DNA from: Mastigamoeba balamuthi
Taxonomy: Eukaryota > Evosea > Mastigamoebida > Mastigamoebidae
Direction of reading: 5' to 3'
Assembly: GCA_902651635.1 (NCBI GenBank)
Contig: CACRSC010000012.1
Span: 685,394-749,393, forward strand
DNA length: 64,000 nt
The notes below the pieces were generated by a model. The model searched no databases. It was given only the letters and a program-made list of their open reading frames with translations, and had not been told where the DNA came from. Both the position numbers and the translations under genes were made by a program. Shown here piece by piece: positions 48,592 to 59,398 of the stretch; position 1 is the first letter of the stretch, and the number at the start of each line of letters is the position of its first letter.

Positions 48592-49454
48592 TCACACATC
48601 GGGGGTGCTCGCACTTGTGGCCGACCTGATGGAAGTGAGGTGGCCCCACTCTGCCAGCGACAGCCAGTGGTAGTCGCCGAGGCTGACGCACGCCCTGCGC
48701 GACGTCATGAGCGCCACTGCCTTCTCGGTGCTGTCGACGACCCCGCAGCGCACCAGGGCGGCGGCCATCACCGTCGAGCTGCGCCCCACGCCGTGGCAGC
48801 AGTGCACGAGCACCGTGCGCCCCGCCTCGTGCTGCCGCCTGACCCACTCGGCAGCGGCGTAGACCTCGCCCGCCGAGGGCGCCGTGCCGTCCCACGTGGG
48901 GACGTTGAAGTAGTTGCGCCACGCGCGCGGGACGGGCAGCTCGCAGGTCACGTCGACGACGGCGTCGAACGTGCAGGCGAGCGACTCGTCAAAGCCCTCG
49001 AACGCCGGGAAGCCGCCGAGCCAGAACCCCGGGGCGATCTCCGAGACCGCGGGGACCCGCGCGCCCATCGTGCGGCGCGTGTAGACGATCGAGACGTACT
49101 GCAGCAGCATCCACGGCGACCAGAACACCAGCGCCCACACGGGCAACGTCCCGTCCTTTCTCTTGCTGCGAGGGACCGCGTCAGACGGTTCTCGCGGGCC
49201 GGCGGTGGGCGGGGCGGGTGTGGGGGTGCGTGGCGTCACCCGGTGGTCTGGATGCCGAGCTCGATGGACGCGGCAACGGCGGCGAAATTGAGGGCGGGCA
49301 GAGTGAGGGCCACGAAGCCGAGGGAGCACAGAAAGCCCCGCAGCGACGTGATGCCGTGGGACCAGTACGTGAGGAAGAACGGGAGCGCGGCCAGCTGCAG
49401 CAGCGCGCCCACGACGGCGTACGCCTTGGCACGCAGCCCGGGATTTCCTTTCAT
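48592..49454 (-). CDS. membrane-anchored dual-specificity phosphatase
   Basis: Two exons (49454-49240, 49165-48592), 789 nt, 262 aa. About four N-terminal hydrophobic segments (AYAVVGALLQLAALPFFL, GFLCSLGFVALTLPALNF, LPVWALVFWSPWMLLQYV) precede a DSP domain with GFWLGGFP, a general-acid region DVTCELPVP...YFNVPTWDG and the catalytic signature HCCHGVGRSS (Cys-x5-Arg). It should dephosphorylate phosphoproteins or a lipid/soluble phosphate at a membrane; similar membrane-linked DSPs are known from bacteria and plants. Substrate unknown. Confidence 0.8.
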
Positions 49455-49654
49455 CTTCAAAACGGCAACCACAGCCAGCAAAATAGTGAAATCGCCCAGC
49501 GAATCAACCCCGCGCGGATTTACGCGGAACTACCGCCCTGTTTCCAAATCTCTGATATGGTTTCGCAGTTGATGGCGTGGATGATTGCGGAATAGTAGAC
49601 GGACTGCAGCGGAAGACTGGATTCCTCCGGAGGAAATCAGTTGACTTGCTAGTG

Positions 49655-50762
49655 TTAGACGTTGAGGGGCTTGAGCCCGAGCGACTCGCGCAGTTTGTTC
49701 ATCTCATCCACCTCGCGGCTAACCCCTGAGGGCCTGCTGTCCTCCCTTCTGTCCGTGTCCCTGTCTCTGTCTCTCCTGCTGCCGCTGCTGCGCTCTGGCG
49801 ATCTCCTGCGCTCCCTGTCCCTGTCCCTGTCCCTGTCCCTTTCTCTCTCGCGGTCCCTCTCTCTTTCTCTGTCCCTGTCTCTGTCGCGGTCTCGTGCGTG
49901 GTATCTGTCTCTCCTGTCCCTGCTCCTGCTGCGGCTGCGGCTCCTGCTGCGCGAGCCCCTGCGACGGCCACGAGAGTCCCGTTCGCGGTCGCGGTCCCGG
50001 TCCCGGTCCCGGTCACGCTCGTCTCTGGCCGGCCGGTGCGACTCCTCGCGGGCGGCGCGCTCGCGCTCCTCGAGGTCGAGGGCCTCCTTGCTGGCCTTGG
50101 CCTCCTGGATGATCAGCTGCTCGTCGTCCAGCTCGGCCTCGAGGGCGCTCTCGCGCGTCGGCGGCAGCACGCCCTCCTTCTCGAGCACGCAGCGCTTGGG
50201 CAGGCGCGGCAGGCTGATGTCGCACGAGAAGGTGCCGTGCACGAGGTCCCACACGAACTCGTCGACGTGGCGCACGTCCCACCCGTTGTCCTTGCGCACC
50301 AGGATCTTGCGGTAGTCGTTGTACAGCGGCTCGAGGTACTGGTAGACGTCGAGCGCGGTGCCCACGAGGCGCATGTAGAAGGCGCCCAGCAGGCGCACGT
50401 AGACAAAGTCGTCGTTCTTGATAAACTCGATGACGATGTCCTTCTCGGGCATGATCTGCAGCATCTTCAGGATCAGGCACATGAACGGCGTCGGCGTCCG
50501 GAACCCCCCGTACGCCCCTCCGACCTCCTTCAGCAGCATCGCCTTGTCCACCAGCGTCTCGGCTGGCGCGAGATCGGCGTTAGATCGGGAAAATGGGAAC
50601 GGCGGGCGGAGGCGGTGGCGGCGGACAGGTGAGCGCGAAGCAGTGCTCCTTCCAGAAGCGGTTCTCGACGATTCGGCTGCGCGTCAGCTTCTCGATGAGG
50701 CTCTCGGGGTTCATCCCCCGCACGCTGCGGCGGACCGACGGCGCGAAGTCGTCTTCCTCCAT
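49655..50762 (-). CDS. prp38: pre-mRNA splicing factor PRP38
   Basis: Two exons (50762-50627, 50562-49655), 1044 nt, 347 aa. The conserved PRP38 domain reads NPESLIEKLTRSRIVENRFW, KEHCFALT, VDKAMLLKEVGGAYGG, KMLQIMPEKDIVIEFIKN and TALDVYQYLEPLYNDYRKI. An extended tail of Arg-Asp, Arg-Glu and Arg-Ser repeats follows and ends MNKLRESLGLKPLNV, which resembles the C-terminus of PRP38A. It is a tri-snRNP-associated protein needed for spliceosome activation. The tail is encoded by a simple repeat (about 49790-49880 and 49985-50025). Confidence 0.95.
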
Positions 50763-50900
50763 CTGCGCGCGCAGGAACTTTCTGTTCGGATACTAAAATC
50801 TCAAAAGATATTCTCAAGCTATTCGAATCACCAATTCGCGTTCTTCACAATATGTAGTTCCTTGTTTTATGATTGTTTTTGTACTACCTAAGGTTGTGGC

Positions 50901-52067
50901 TCAAAGCAGAGTGGCCAGAATGACCCCTCCCACAATCGACGAGAAAAGGAGTGTGGAACCCTCGCCGGTGGGGACGTAATCGCTGGACGACGCCTTCACT
51001 GGCTTCTCGTGGCTCGAGGACTGCGAGCCCCTGGTTTCGACCCATATGTTGCTGATGTACATCGTGGAGGGCTTGCAGTCAACAGCAGTGTCACAAGGAG
51101 GAGCGTCGAGCCAGAACATATCCTTGCCTGACGTGCCCCAGCTGGAGAAGCTCATGACCATGCCTTTCTTGGCTGCGTCTGTGAGCTCGGGGATGTAGCT
51201 GCTGCAGTGGGGCAGCCCCATCGAGATGCTCCTCCCGCCCTGCCTCACCGTGGTGACGTAGTCAACCTGATTGAGTCCGGTCAGCTGGTTACAGGCTTGC
51301 GATCTGATGGCTTACAAACTGTCCGTTTCTTTCCACAAACTCGTGCTCGGCGTCCCACGGTAGCAGTGTGTTGATGGTGTAGTTCTCCCCGGGGCCGAAC
51401 GAGCTCATGGCTGGGCCGAACCCCGAGAAGTTTCCACGAAAAATGAAGTTGTCGGGGCAGCCGTCATCACACGAGAAGTAGTGGGTGCCGTTGGGCTTCA
51501 GGCACTTGTGCGGGTTCACCTGGAACGCCCTGTTGTTGGCCTCGAGCAGGTCGATCTCCGGGCAGTAGACGCCCCCTATCTTATTGGCGTCACAGTAGAA
51601 GTCGCCTGTGGGCATGCGAGTGAGAGGCTGCCTTCCCGGTCACCATCTCCACCGCGACACCACGTACCGAGCTCGGACGGAGCGGGCAGCTGCTGAGCGT
51701 TGTACCCGGGCATCGAGGAGAGAACGACCGCGGCATTGCAACCGCAACCCACCTCTCGGAGGTTTGCGGTGTAACCGATCTTCGAGCCGAGCAGGGGAAA
51801 CGACTTGTATATGCTCGGGCCGAAAGATGTCGGGCAGCCCTCGGCGAGGTACGCACGCGCCCAGTTCTTCACAGAGACTGTTGTTCTGTTCACCCACAGG
51901 TTGCCGATCGAAACGCCACCCGCCTGCACAACTGAGTACTGGTGCATGATGCCGTCCACCATCACGTCCACCGAGCCCGCCGATATGGAGTTCTTGCACA
52001 CAGTGTTTGCATAGGCGCACGTGTACGCTGTGAGCGCCAGGGCGGTAGCTAGAAACAGGGGGCGCAT
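50901..52067 (-). CDS. GH7 family glycoside hydrolase, GPI-anchored
   Basis: Three exons (52067-51668, 51605-51316, 51266-50901), 1056 nt, 351 aa. A signal peptide (MRPLFLATALALTAYTCAYA) leads. GH7 features: GCGCNAAVVLSSMPGYN, the catalytic motif as CPEIDLLEANN (E-x-D-x-x-E, usual form EMDIWEAN) followed by NPHKC, then MSFSSWGTSGKDMFWLD and PSTMYISNIWVE. GH7 enzymes cut beta-1,4-glucan (cellulases). At 351 aa it is shorter than fungal enzymes, like an endoglucanase with short loops. There is no cellulose-binding module; a hydrophobic C-terminus (LLFSSIVGGVILATLL) suggests a GPI anchor at the cell surface. It could digest prey or remodel cyst wall (inference). Confidence 0.75.
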
Positions 52068-52400
52068 TGGGGTATGGTGTTCCGAGTGCCTTCCTTCCTC
52101 TTCAAAGGAATGAAACAATGAACGAAATGTGGACCTAATGAAGAACAAAATCACCTTCTGTGTACAACCGACAGCGCCAGTTGAAGGCGAAGGTTCACAA
52201 CCTCTTGGTACGGTAGAACTCGGTGTGAAGCAGCTATCAGAATCCATGGATCGGCCACCAATTTGAGTCTTGACAGCAAGCCAAAAGCACTCGCAGCTCA
52301 TAGAGGGCCGACAAAACTGAGGCCATACGCTGAGCCCCAATCAGCTATTAGTACGGCAGAGCAACTTACCGCCACAGAGAGAGCACAGCCTGTGCACGCC
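52068..52400. other. intergenic, no gene seen
   Basis: About 330 nt holding the promoter of the GH7 gene and the 3' end of the next minus-strand gene. Confidence 0.5.
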
Positions 52401-53819
52401 TCACAAACAGGTTTTTGCCGTTCTGGCGCCAACGGAAACAGCAGGGCTTGCGGGGCTGGGCGTCGCGTGTCTCGACCCATGCGCCGGCGGTTCGACCGGC
52501 GCAGAGGCTGGGCGGCCACCCTTCCGCGGCCTGTCCTCCGCGTGCAGCGGGCCCGCGCTGGCGCTCTCCTTGTGGACGTGTCTGTCGCCAGCGCGCGGGC
52601 GCACCGTCAGCATCGTGCGCGAGTCGTAGTCGTACTTGCGCGCGTCGAACCAGCCGACCTTCTGGGCCTTGGTCTCGTGGAACGACAGCGTCCGGCGGCC
52701 CCCGGGAGAGCAGGCCTCGCCGAGGCCGCTGCAGAACTGCCGCACGTGCTCGGCGGTGGGCGCGTGGTGCACGGAGGAGGGCGACGAGCAGGCGCGGTCG
52801 CGGTACTCGAGGTACGCGCGGGCGATGTGGACCTCCGCGGCGCAGTCGTAGCAGTGGTCGAGGCCCTCGACGAGCCCCGCGACGTCGTTGCAGTGGAACG
52901 TGGCCCGCGTGACGCGGTTGAAGTGGAACATCTGCTCCTCGTACCTGCGGTTGTCGTACTCGACCAGCTCGTACGGAGCCTCCGAGATGAGCCTGCACTC
53001 GGTCGTCGTCTCGCGGCCCCAGACGGGCAGGAACACGCGGCCGCGCAGGTACCGCGTCGCCCCGTCCTCCCACGGCAGGCGGAACTTGAGCATCGAGGCC
53101 CGCGGCTCCAGCGCCACGACCCACGACATCTGCAGCTCCATGTCCTGCCGCACCGCCCGCTCTATCTCCGCCGGCGCCAGCGCCTTGGGGTCCGCCGTGC
53201 GTATGTCCGAGACGAAGAGCACCGTCGTCCCGCGCGGGCCCTCGCGCCCGCGCACGAGCCGCACCGTCTCGTCGGTGAAGAACTCCTGCCGCACCTCCAC
53301 GCGCCCGCTGGGCCGCACCTTGAAGTCCGCCGGGTCCACGAGCATGAACCGCATGCGCGGGAACAGCTCCGCGAGGTGCGGTATGTGCGTCCCGGGCGCG
53401 GCCCCCGCGTAGACGACCAGCGTCGACGCGCCGCCGCGCCCGTCGGCGTCGCCGTAGAGCGTCAGGAACTCCACCTCGGAGAGCAGCAGCTTGCGCTGCC
53501 CCCAGTGCGACACGCTGCGCTCGCTCTCGGGCACGCGCGCGTACCGCATGCGCGGCGCGCCGTCCTCCAGCACCCGCGCGAGCGCCGCGCGGGCGACGAC
53601 GGCGCTGTGCGCGGCCCCGGGCACGCGGGCGAGCTGCTGCATGTGCGGGTTCGCGCACAGGTCCACCGCGGCGAGCGGCACGCGGGCGCGGGGGCCCAGC
53701 GCCAGCGCGAGGCGGTCGAGCTCCGGCGGGGAGGCGGGGTCGCTGCTGCTGCGCTCGACGAGGCGCTCGAGGCGCTCGGCGTCGTCGCCACCGCCGCCGC
53801 GGGTGTCGGGCTCGGCCAT
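52401..53819 (-). CDS. VP39-type cap-specific mRNA 2'-O-methyltransferase
   Basis: A single exon of 472 aa that looks whole. It matches the poxvirus/large-DNA-virus VP39 family: GQRKLLLSEVEFLTLYG, the SAM-binding YAGAAPGTHIPHLAELFP, MLVDPADF, VLFVSDIRT and MLKFRLPW. The K-D-K-E tetrad of 2'-O-methyltransferases can be assigned: Lys in GQRK, Asp in SDIR, Lys in LKFR, Glu in TTTECRL. The protein should methylate cap-proximal ribose. Related enzymes occur in trypanosomatids and in nucleocytoplasmic large DNA viruses, so old exchange with such viruses is possible. The absence of introns among intron-rich neighbours fits that, as does the low-complexity tail (last ~80 residues). Confidence 0.85.
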   Translation of the reverse strand: MAEPDTRGGGGDDAERLERLVERSSSDPASPPELDRLALALGPRARVPLAAVDLCANPHMQQLARVPGAAHSAVVARAALARVLEDGAPRMRYARVPESERSVSHWGQRKLLLSEVEFLTLYGDADGRGGASTLVVYAGAAPGTHIPHLAELFPRMRFMLVDPADFKVRPSGRVEVRQEFFTDETVRLVRGREGPRGTTVLFVSDIRTADPKALAPAEIERAVRQDMELQMSWVVALEPRASMLKFRLPWEDGATRYLRGRVFLPVWGRETTTECRLISEAPYELVEYDNRRYEEQMFHFNRVTRATFHCNDVAGLVEGLDHCYDCAAEVHIARAYLEYRDRACSSPSSVHHAPTAEHVRQFCSGLGEACSPGGRRTLSFHETKAQKVGWFDARKYDYDSRTMLTVRPRAGDRHVHKESASAGPLHAEDRPRKGGRPASAPVEPPAHGSRHATPSPASPAVSVGARTAKTCL

Positions 53820-54249
53820 TGCGCGCGGTGGCGCGGCGGCTGCATGGCCGCGGGGGGGTTAGTACCGGCAGCAGAGGGGTGGGAGGTTGGGGCGCTGGCT
53901 GGTGGCAGAGGGCGCACGGGTAAAAAAGTGGGGTGATGTCACGGCGTGCGATCACTCGGTTACGGCGAACCCCCGCGACACAGACAGCTCCTGGGGATCG
54001 TGTTTTATTGCCCTGACAGATCACTATCAGCAGGCAACGAGGAATCTCCGTTTAGATCAGCGTAGTTTCTGGATCTGATTTTGATGCGGTGTGACATGAG
54101 AGCTTGGCTGTGTGCAATGTGGGTCGTCGATGCCCTGCAGACAGAACGTGATTTGGGTTTCCCATTCGGCCGCAAAGATCTATCTTTGCCTGACCGATAT
54201 CCTACCGTCAGTGCCTGACGGGCGGAGTGCACTCTTTGCGCAGACGGCG
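53820..54249. other. divergent intergenic region
   Basis: About 430 nt between the methyltransferase (-) and the HAD phosphatase (+). No gene is seen; both promoters should lie here. Confidence 0.5.
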
Positions 54250-55054
54250 ATGCAGGGCGACGGGAGGAAGGCTGTGATCTGGGACATGGACGGCGTGCTC
54301 GTGGACAGCTACGAGGCGCACTTCCTCTCGTGGCAGACCGCTCTGCGCGCGCACGGCCGCGACATCACTGCCGCGCAGTGGGCTCTGGTCTTCGGCAAGC
54401 GGGCGGCCGAGACGATCCACCTGCTCTTCCCCGAGGGCGGCGTGGACGTCCACGCAGTCCACGCCCTCAAGGAGCAGGCCTACCACGAGTCCCTGCGCAA
54501 GCACTACCCCGTCATGCCCGGCGCCGACGACCTCATCGCCTCCCTCGCCGCTGCCTCGTTCCTCCAAGTACGACCCGCGTGTCGTTGCGTGTTTTGACGT
54601 GTTTTGGCGAGCAGGCGATCGGGTCCAGCGGGTCGGCCGAGAACGTCGGGATGTGCGCCGAGGCTCTGAAGAACGGGCGGATGCTGGGGGCGCGGGTCGA
54701 CTCGAGCCAGGTGTCACGCGGCAAGCCCGACCCCGAGGTCTTCCTGCGCGCCGCGCAGCTGCTGCAGGTCCCGCCGTGCAACTGCGCCGTCATCGAGGAC
54801 TCCCCTGTCGGTATCGAGGCCGCCCGCCGCGCCGGTACGGTTTGGTCTCTGGTTTGTTGTGGCTTCTCTCGGGCTTCTGAAACGCAGGGGATGCCGCAGG
54901 GATGACCCCGATAGGTCTGCTGGGGACGGCGACGAGAGAGAGGCTCGTCGAGTGCGGGGCTGTGGATGTTGTGGCCTCCCTGAGCGAGCTCGGCCCCGCC
55001 CGAATCGCGGCTCTCATCCAGCGAAACGCCTCCTCGCCAGCGACGTCCAGGTAA
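54250..55054 (+). CDS. HAD-superfamily phosphatase, beta-phosphoglucomutase-like
   Basis: Three exons (54250-54567, 54615-54834, 54900-55054), 693 nt, 230 aa. Motif I is WDMDGVLVDSYEAH; motif II is IGSSGSAENV; motif III is GKPDPEVFLRAA; motif IV is AVIEDSPVGIEAARRAG. A helical cap (about residues 18-85) places it in the beta-phosphoglucomutase / sugar-phosphate phosphatase subgroup. Cytosolic; it hydrolyses a small phosphorylated metabolite. The exact substrate cannot be read from sequence. Confidence 0.9.
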
Positions 55055-55915
55055 AAGGGGGGCACCGGCGCAGGCGTGCCGCGGTCCCCGGGAGCCGCGC
55101 TATTCTCGCGGAAGGTGCACGCACAGGCGGCGCGCCCAACCGAGTCATCATGCATTTCCCTTTCTCGGAGATTGCTCAGAAGCCACAAATAGCATAAAGC
55201 AGCACCGCCCGGAAAACGCCTGGCGCACAGCGACCGCGTGTGCTAGCACGCAGGGGTTGGGGCTACAGGTAGAGGGCGCATCCCTCGTTGTGTGGTCTAT
55301 TCCTAGGGGGCTTCTCTTGCGATACGGGGTAGCAAAATGGGTGAATCAGACTCAAGGGGGAGCAGAGGGCTCAATCCCCAGGCTAGGGCGTTAGCATGCC
55401 GCGCGTCCACACAGGAGGTCTAGCAGGGGCCGAACGGGGCCGGCGGGTCGACGAAGAGGGGCGAGCCGGCCGGGTAGGGCACGGAGGCTGGCATCGTCGG
55501 GGCAGCGACGGTGACAGAGGGCATGACAATGCCCACCGGGGCGCTATTGTCGGTCGGGGAGAGGCGGAGGTCCGCACCCGATTGCGTTGCCACTTCGACA
55601 GACATGGCGAGGTGCGTCGGTAGAGTGCTTTTCTGCTTTTGTTTTGCAGATGGCCGATCAAGTAATTATATGAACTGAAATGAAACAGAGTCTCGGGCTG
55701 ACGTGGCTTGATTCAGTGGATTCTCTTCGAAAATCTCCGTCATACCCTCCCTCTCGCCCCAGACTAAATATTGGCGGAATGGATCACCTCTACACTAACT
55801 CTTTTCCTCAATGTGCCTGTTGCTTCGTAGAGCGCCAGGCCGCTGGCGGGTGTACCAGAGATTCCGAGGAGATATTTGCCCACAAGCAGGCGAATCCTCT
55901 TACCGGCAAGCGGCC
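55055..55915. other. intergenic, mostly empty
   Basis: Apart from one possible 61-aa ORF on the minus strand there is nothing recognisable. GGAGATATTTGCCC at about 55868 lies ~45 nt before the G gamma start and contains AAATATC in reverse. Confidence 0.45.
55420..55605 (-). CDS. possible small protein, 61 aa
   Basis: ATG-started ORF (MSVEVATQSGADLRLSPTDN...) ending VDPPAPFGPC. It is rich in Pro, Ala and Val and has no recognised domain. It stands alone in ~860 nt of otherwise empty sequence with GC-rich codon use. It may be real or chance. Confidence 0.25.
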   Translation of the reverse strand: MSVEVATQSGADLRLSPTDNSAPVGIVMPSVTVAAPTMPASVPYPAGSPLFVDPPAPFGPC

Positions 55916-56215
55916 ATGTCTCAAGCACAGCTCAACCGCCTCGTTGTCGACAAAGATAGGCTTGTGCGCGAGTTTGAGCGTACCAAGACCATCATCAAGG
56001 TCTCGGAGGCCTGCGAGGTTCTGTTTGCCCACCTTAAACCCCCGAATTCTCTTCAGTCTTAATTTCAATTTCCCTCACGTTGACCCTTGCCGGACGCACT
56101 CTTTTATCGCCAGGCGCTCGTCTCGTCGGTCAAAGGGACCCCGGACCCGTTCACTCCAGAATGGCAGGGCGCGAACCCGTGGCTTCAAGTGCCTTCCCAG
56201 TGCCCCTGTGCATAG
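55916..56215 (+). CDS. heterotrimeric G-protein gamma subunit
   Basis: Two exons of 102 nt each (55916-56017, 56114-56215) encode 67 aa, the usual size. The GGL helix runs LNRLVVDKDRLVREFERTKT then IIKVSEACEALVSSVKG; the signature DPFTPEWQGANPWL matches the DP...NP region of gamma subunits. The C-terminus is CPCA, a CaaX box for prenylation, which would tether G beta-gamma to the plasma membrane. In amoebae such subunits carry chemotactic signals to actin. Proline at the first 'a' position of CaaX is unusual. Confidence 0.88.
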
Positions 56216-56478
56216 AACAGCCTCCCAGTGAGCGCGAGACTCCATGCAGTCCCCAACGCTACAGTCTCAGACTCGCTGGTGTTCCGCGAGAAGGCCTTTG
56301 AGGCACTGAGCGACGCCCCAAGGGTCTGGCCAGCACCTGATTAATTGGAGTCTGTTGGTAGAAACAAAACACTTGGATTTGTGTTCATTCGGAACTGGCG
56401 TTCGCAGCAGTGTTTGATGCATGCCACACGTGACGCTAATGCTCCGAATCTTCCAGATTTCGCGGGACACACATATCA

Positions 56479-57185
56479 ATGGCGGACGGCGCTGTCGGGC
56501 AGTGGGAAGCGATCGAGCAGTGGGAGTCGGACGGCCGCCCCCGCCTCTCCGCCGAGGAGACCCTGATCTTCGTCCAGCCCGATGTCCGCCTGTTCCTCGG
56601 CGAGACCCTCGAGGGCCGGGGCACCTTCCTCATCACCTCCAGGTGCGCGCCGTACCCCCGAGGTCCCGGTGCCCGCCCTCTCTGGCTCACCCGCACGCGC
56701 TGCAGGAACATCCTGTGGCACGAGGGGAACAAGGGCATGAAGCTGGGGATGAGGTACGTGTCGCTGCACGCCGTCTCGAGGGACCCCAGCAGCGGCTACC
56801 CCCCGTGCATCTACGCCCAGCTCGACGTGGACGACGAGTCGCGCTCCGAGGCGCACATCGTCCCCGACGACTCGGCGTGCCGTGCGCTGACCCCCCGCAC
56901 CGCGTCCAGTTCACACAGCCAATCAATTGCTTTCGGTATATCTAACGGAGCGAGTTTTCCCGCGCGTGACGCGTTGCAGTCGACACGCTGTTCGCCAAGA
57001 TGTCGCAGGCGGCGGAGATGAACCCGGACGCTGCCAACGAGGACGAGCTGGACGCGGACGCAGTGTTCGACCACGACGAGGTGGCTGCCGGGGCGGCGAT
57101 GCACGACGCCACAGTCCGCTTCCAGGACATGATGGCCGACGCCGACGAGGACGAGGACGAGGATGTGGATGTCTCGAACCCCTGA
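56479..57185 (+). CDS. methylosome subunit pICln (CLNS1A)
   Basis: Three exons (56479-56642, 56706-56881, 56980-57185), 546 nt, 181 aa. The PH-like Voldacs fold reads VRLFLGETLEGRGTFLITSR, NILWHEGNKGMKLGMRYVSL, HAVSRD and PCIYAQLDVDDE; the helix LFAKMSQAAEMNPDA and an acidic C-terminus (DADEDEDEDVDV) complete the family pattern. pICln is the chaperone that feeds Sm proteins to PRMT5 for methylation and snRNP assembly. ACATATCA lies just before the ATG. Confidence 0.92.
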
Positions 57186-57360
57186 GATGGTCCCCCCCAA
57201 CTCTCTCTCTCCCCTGCGCCATCGGGCCAAACAACGGCTACCCCCCAGTTCCAACTGTATTTCCCTGTTTCAAATGGGATTCAATCCGAAATATCTTCTC
57301 GCAGCTGCTGAATCGTTCGTTGCCTTCGACCGCCCTGCTGCTGACCACCTCTCGCCAGCA

Positions 57361-59179
57361 ATGAGGAGAGAGGTCTTCGTGGCGGCCATCCCGTTGCTCG
57401 TGGGGGCCGCTCTTCTCGCGTGGCACCTGCCCACTGTCCGCCTTGCGCTGCTCGCCGTCGCCCTCCTGCTCCCCGCCCTCCGCCTCTGCCGCCGCCGCCG
57501 CCCGCCGCCCAACGGGCCCTCGTCCGTCCGCCTCGCTGTCATCGGCGCCGGCGTCTCGGGCCTCTCCGCCGCCCTCTTCGCCGCCCGCCGTGGCGTCCGC
57601 GTGGACGTCTACGAGCGGCGCTCCGAGGTCGGCCACGTCCTCGTCGTCGGCCGCTACGCCGTCGACCGCTCGCTGCGCTGGCTGCCCTCCGAGTGCCCGC
57701 GCGGCTCGCGCGCCCTCCTCTCCGAGGCCTGCGTCGCCACGTCCCCCACCCCCGCCGAGCTCGACGTCGTCGACGAGGTCTCTGGCAGGGCGCTGCGCGT
57801 CGCCTGCGACGGCGGGGGCGGGGGCGCTGTCGCCGGCGGCCTCGAGCAGAGCCTCCTCGCCGCCGCCGCCGGCGACGCCAAGAGCGAGTCGCACGCGCGC
57901 AGGTTCGCTGCGATGGTGCGGTCGGCGGCGGCCTGCGCGCCTGCGCTGCCTGCGGTCGCCGACGAGCTGCGCGGGGTGGGCCACAGCGTGCTGTCGGCCC
58001 TCGCCAACTACCGCTTCCTCCTGCTGATCCACAGGACCATGTTCCACACCTGCGGGCAGGTGTGCCCGCCCTCCCTTCTGACGCGACGGGCGATCGCTTG
58101 TGACGGTGCCCCCCCCCCTCACGCCAACGCTGCGGCTCCTCTGGTGCAGTGGGCGTCGGGGATGGCTGGGATGTTTCTGACGTACTTGTACTCATCGGTC
58201 ACTTCTTCGCGCGACACGCTGCTGAGCGCTGTGCTGACGCTGGCGCCGTACGCCTCGGGCGAGGCCCTCCTGGCGCGCGACGGCGCGGAGCACTCGATTC
58301 TCCGGGCACTCGGGGACTTGCCCAACTGTGTTCTGCACCTCGACTCAACTGTGGTCCGGGTTGTCGTGGATTCTGGCAACGGCAAGGCCACGGGCGTGCA
58401 GCTGAGGGACGGCACCACCCACAGCGCCGACTGCGTGATCTCCACCGTGAACCTCCGCCTCCTCGTGTGCGCTATGCCCGTTCGGCTGCTGTTGCCAACA
58501 CGGCTTGTTGTCGTGGCGTTCCGAAACTCACGGATCGTGCAGAGAGAAAATGGTCGGGGAGGACCTGGAGGACCCACGAGTGACCGCGTTCATCCGGAGG
58601 TCCAGGGCGGCGTCGCCGTTCTGCGTGGTCTCGGTGGGCGTGCGGAGTGACCTCGGGCGCAGGGCCGGTGCCGTCGAGCGCCTGCGGATCCTGGAGCCCC
58701 TCGTCATCGGAGCTGTCGCCCAGCCAGACGTCTGGATGCGCGTCGTGTCGCACGACGACGAGCCCGACGGCGTGCCCAGCGGCTGCTCGCTCGTCCAGGT
58801 CGCCGTCCCTGCGCACTACGCGCACTGGGAACGCCTGCCCGAGAAGGAGTGCCAAGCCGAGTCGGACAAGTTGGCGCGTGACGTGGTCGCTGTGATCTCC
58901 CGCAGGCTGTCAATCGACCCCAACGACACGATCGACTTCACCGACGTCGACACGCCCGTGGCCTACAAGAAGCGCACGCTCTGCACCGCGGGGTCGCCCA
59001 GCGGGTGGGAGCGTGCGAGCTCGTGGCAGTACCTCGACCCGCCGATCCGCCAGCTGCGTCCGGTCCAGGGGCTCTTCCTGGCAGGCAAGTGGTGCCACTC
59101 GACTGGCGGCGGCGTCGTGAGGGCCGTGCAGACGGCGAAGGAGGCCGTGCAGCTCGCACTCGGCAGCATGGGGCTGTGA
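57361..59179 (+). CDS. FAD-dependent oxidoreductase, phytoene desaturase / RetSat-like
   Basis: Three exons (57361-58059, 58150-58464, 58547-59179), 1647 nt, 548 aa. Two N-terminal hydrophobic segments (FVAAIPLLVGAALLAWHL and LALLAVALLLPALRL) anchor it to a membrane. The FAD Rossmann motif is LAVIGAGVSGLSAALFAARR with YERR; the C-terminal FAD motif is GLFLAGKWCHSTGGGVVRAV. These fit the CrtI/carotene isomerase/retinol saturase superfamily. The second intron boundary was chosen to keep frame (acceptor CAGAGAG) and is less sure. CGAAATATCTTC lies ~70 nt upstream. The substrate is not predictable; a membrane lipid or isoprenoid is likely. Confidence 0.8.
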
Positions 59180-59398
59180 TGGGACACCGGGAGCCACCCA
59201 CGTGGCGAAAGATCATAACCGCTGATCGTCTTTGAGAATTCTGTTTATTTCTCCATTCTCGGTTCTATATTTCGCCAGCGTCACGGTGTGGGTGGGTGTG
59301 TAGTGTGGGCACCGGGGATAGACCCCGACCAACGGATCGTTTCCACACTCTTTCACAAACATAACCTGTGGTGCATTACTCGAATAGAAAATTCAGTC

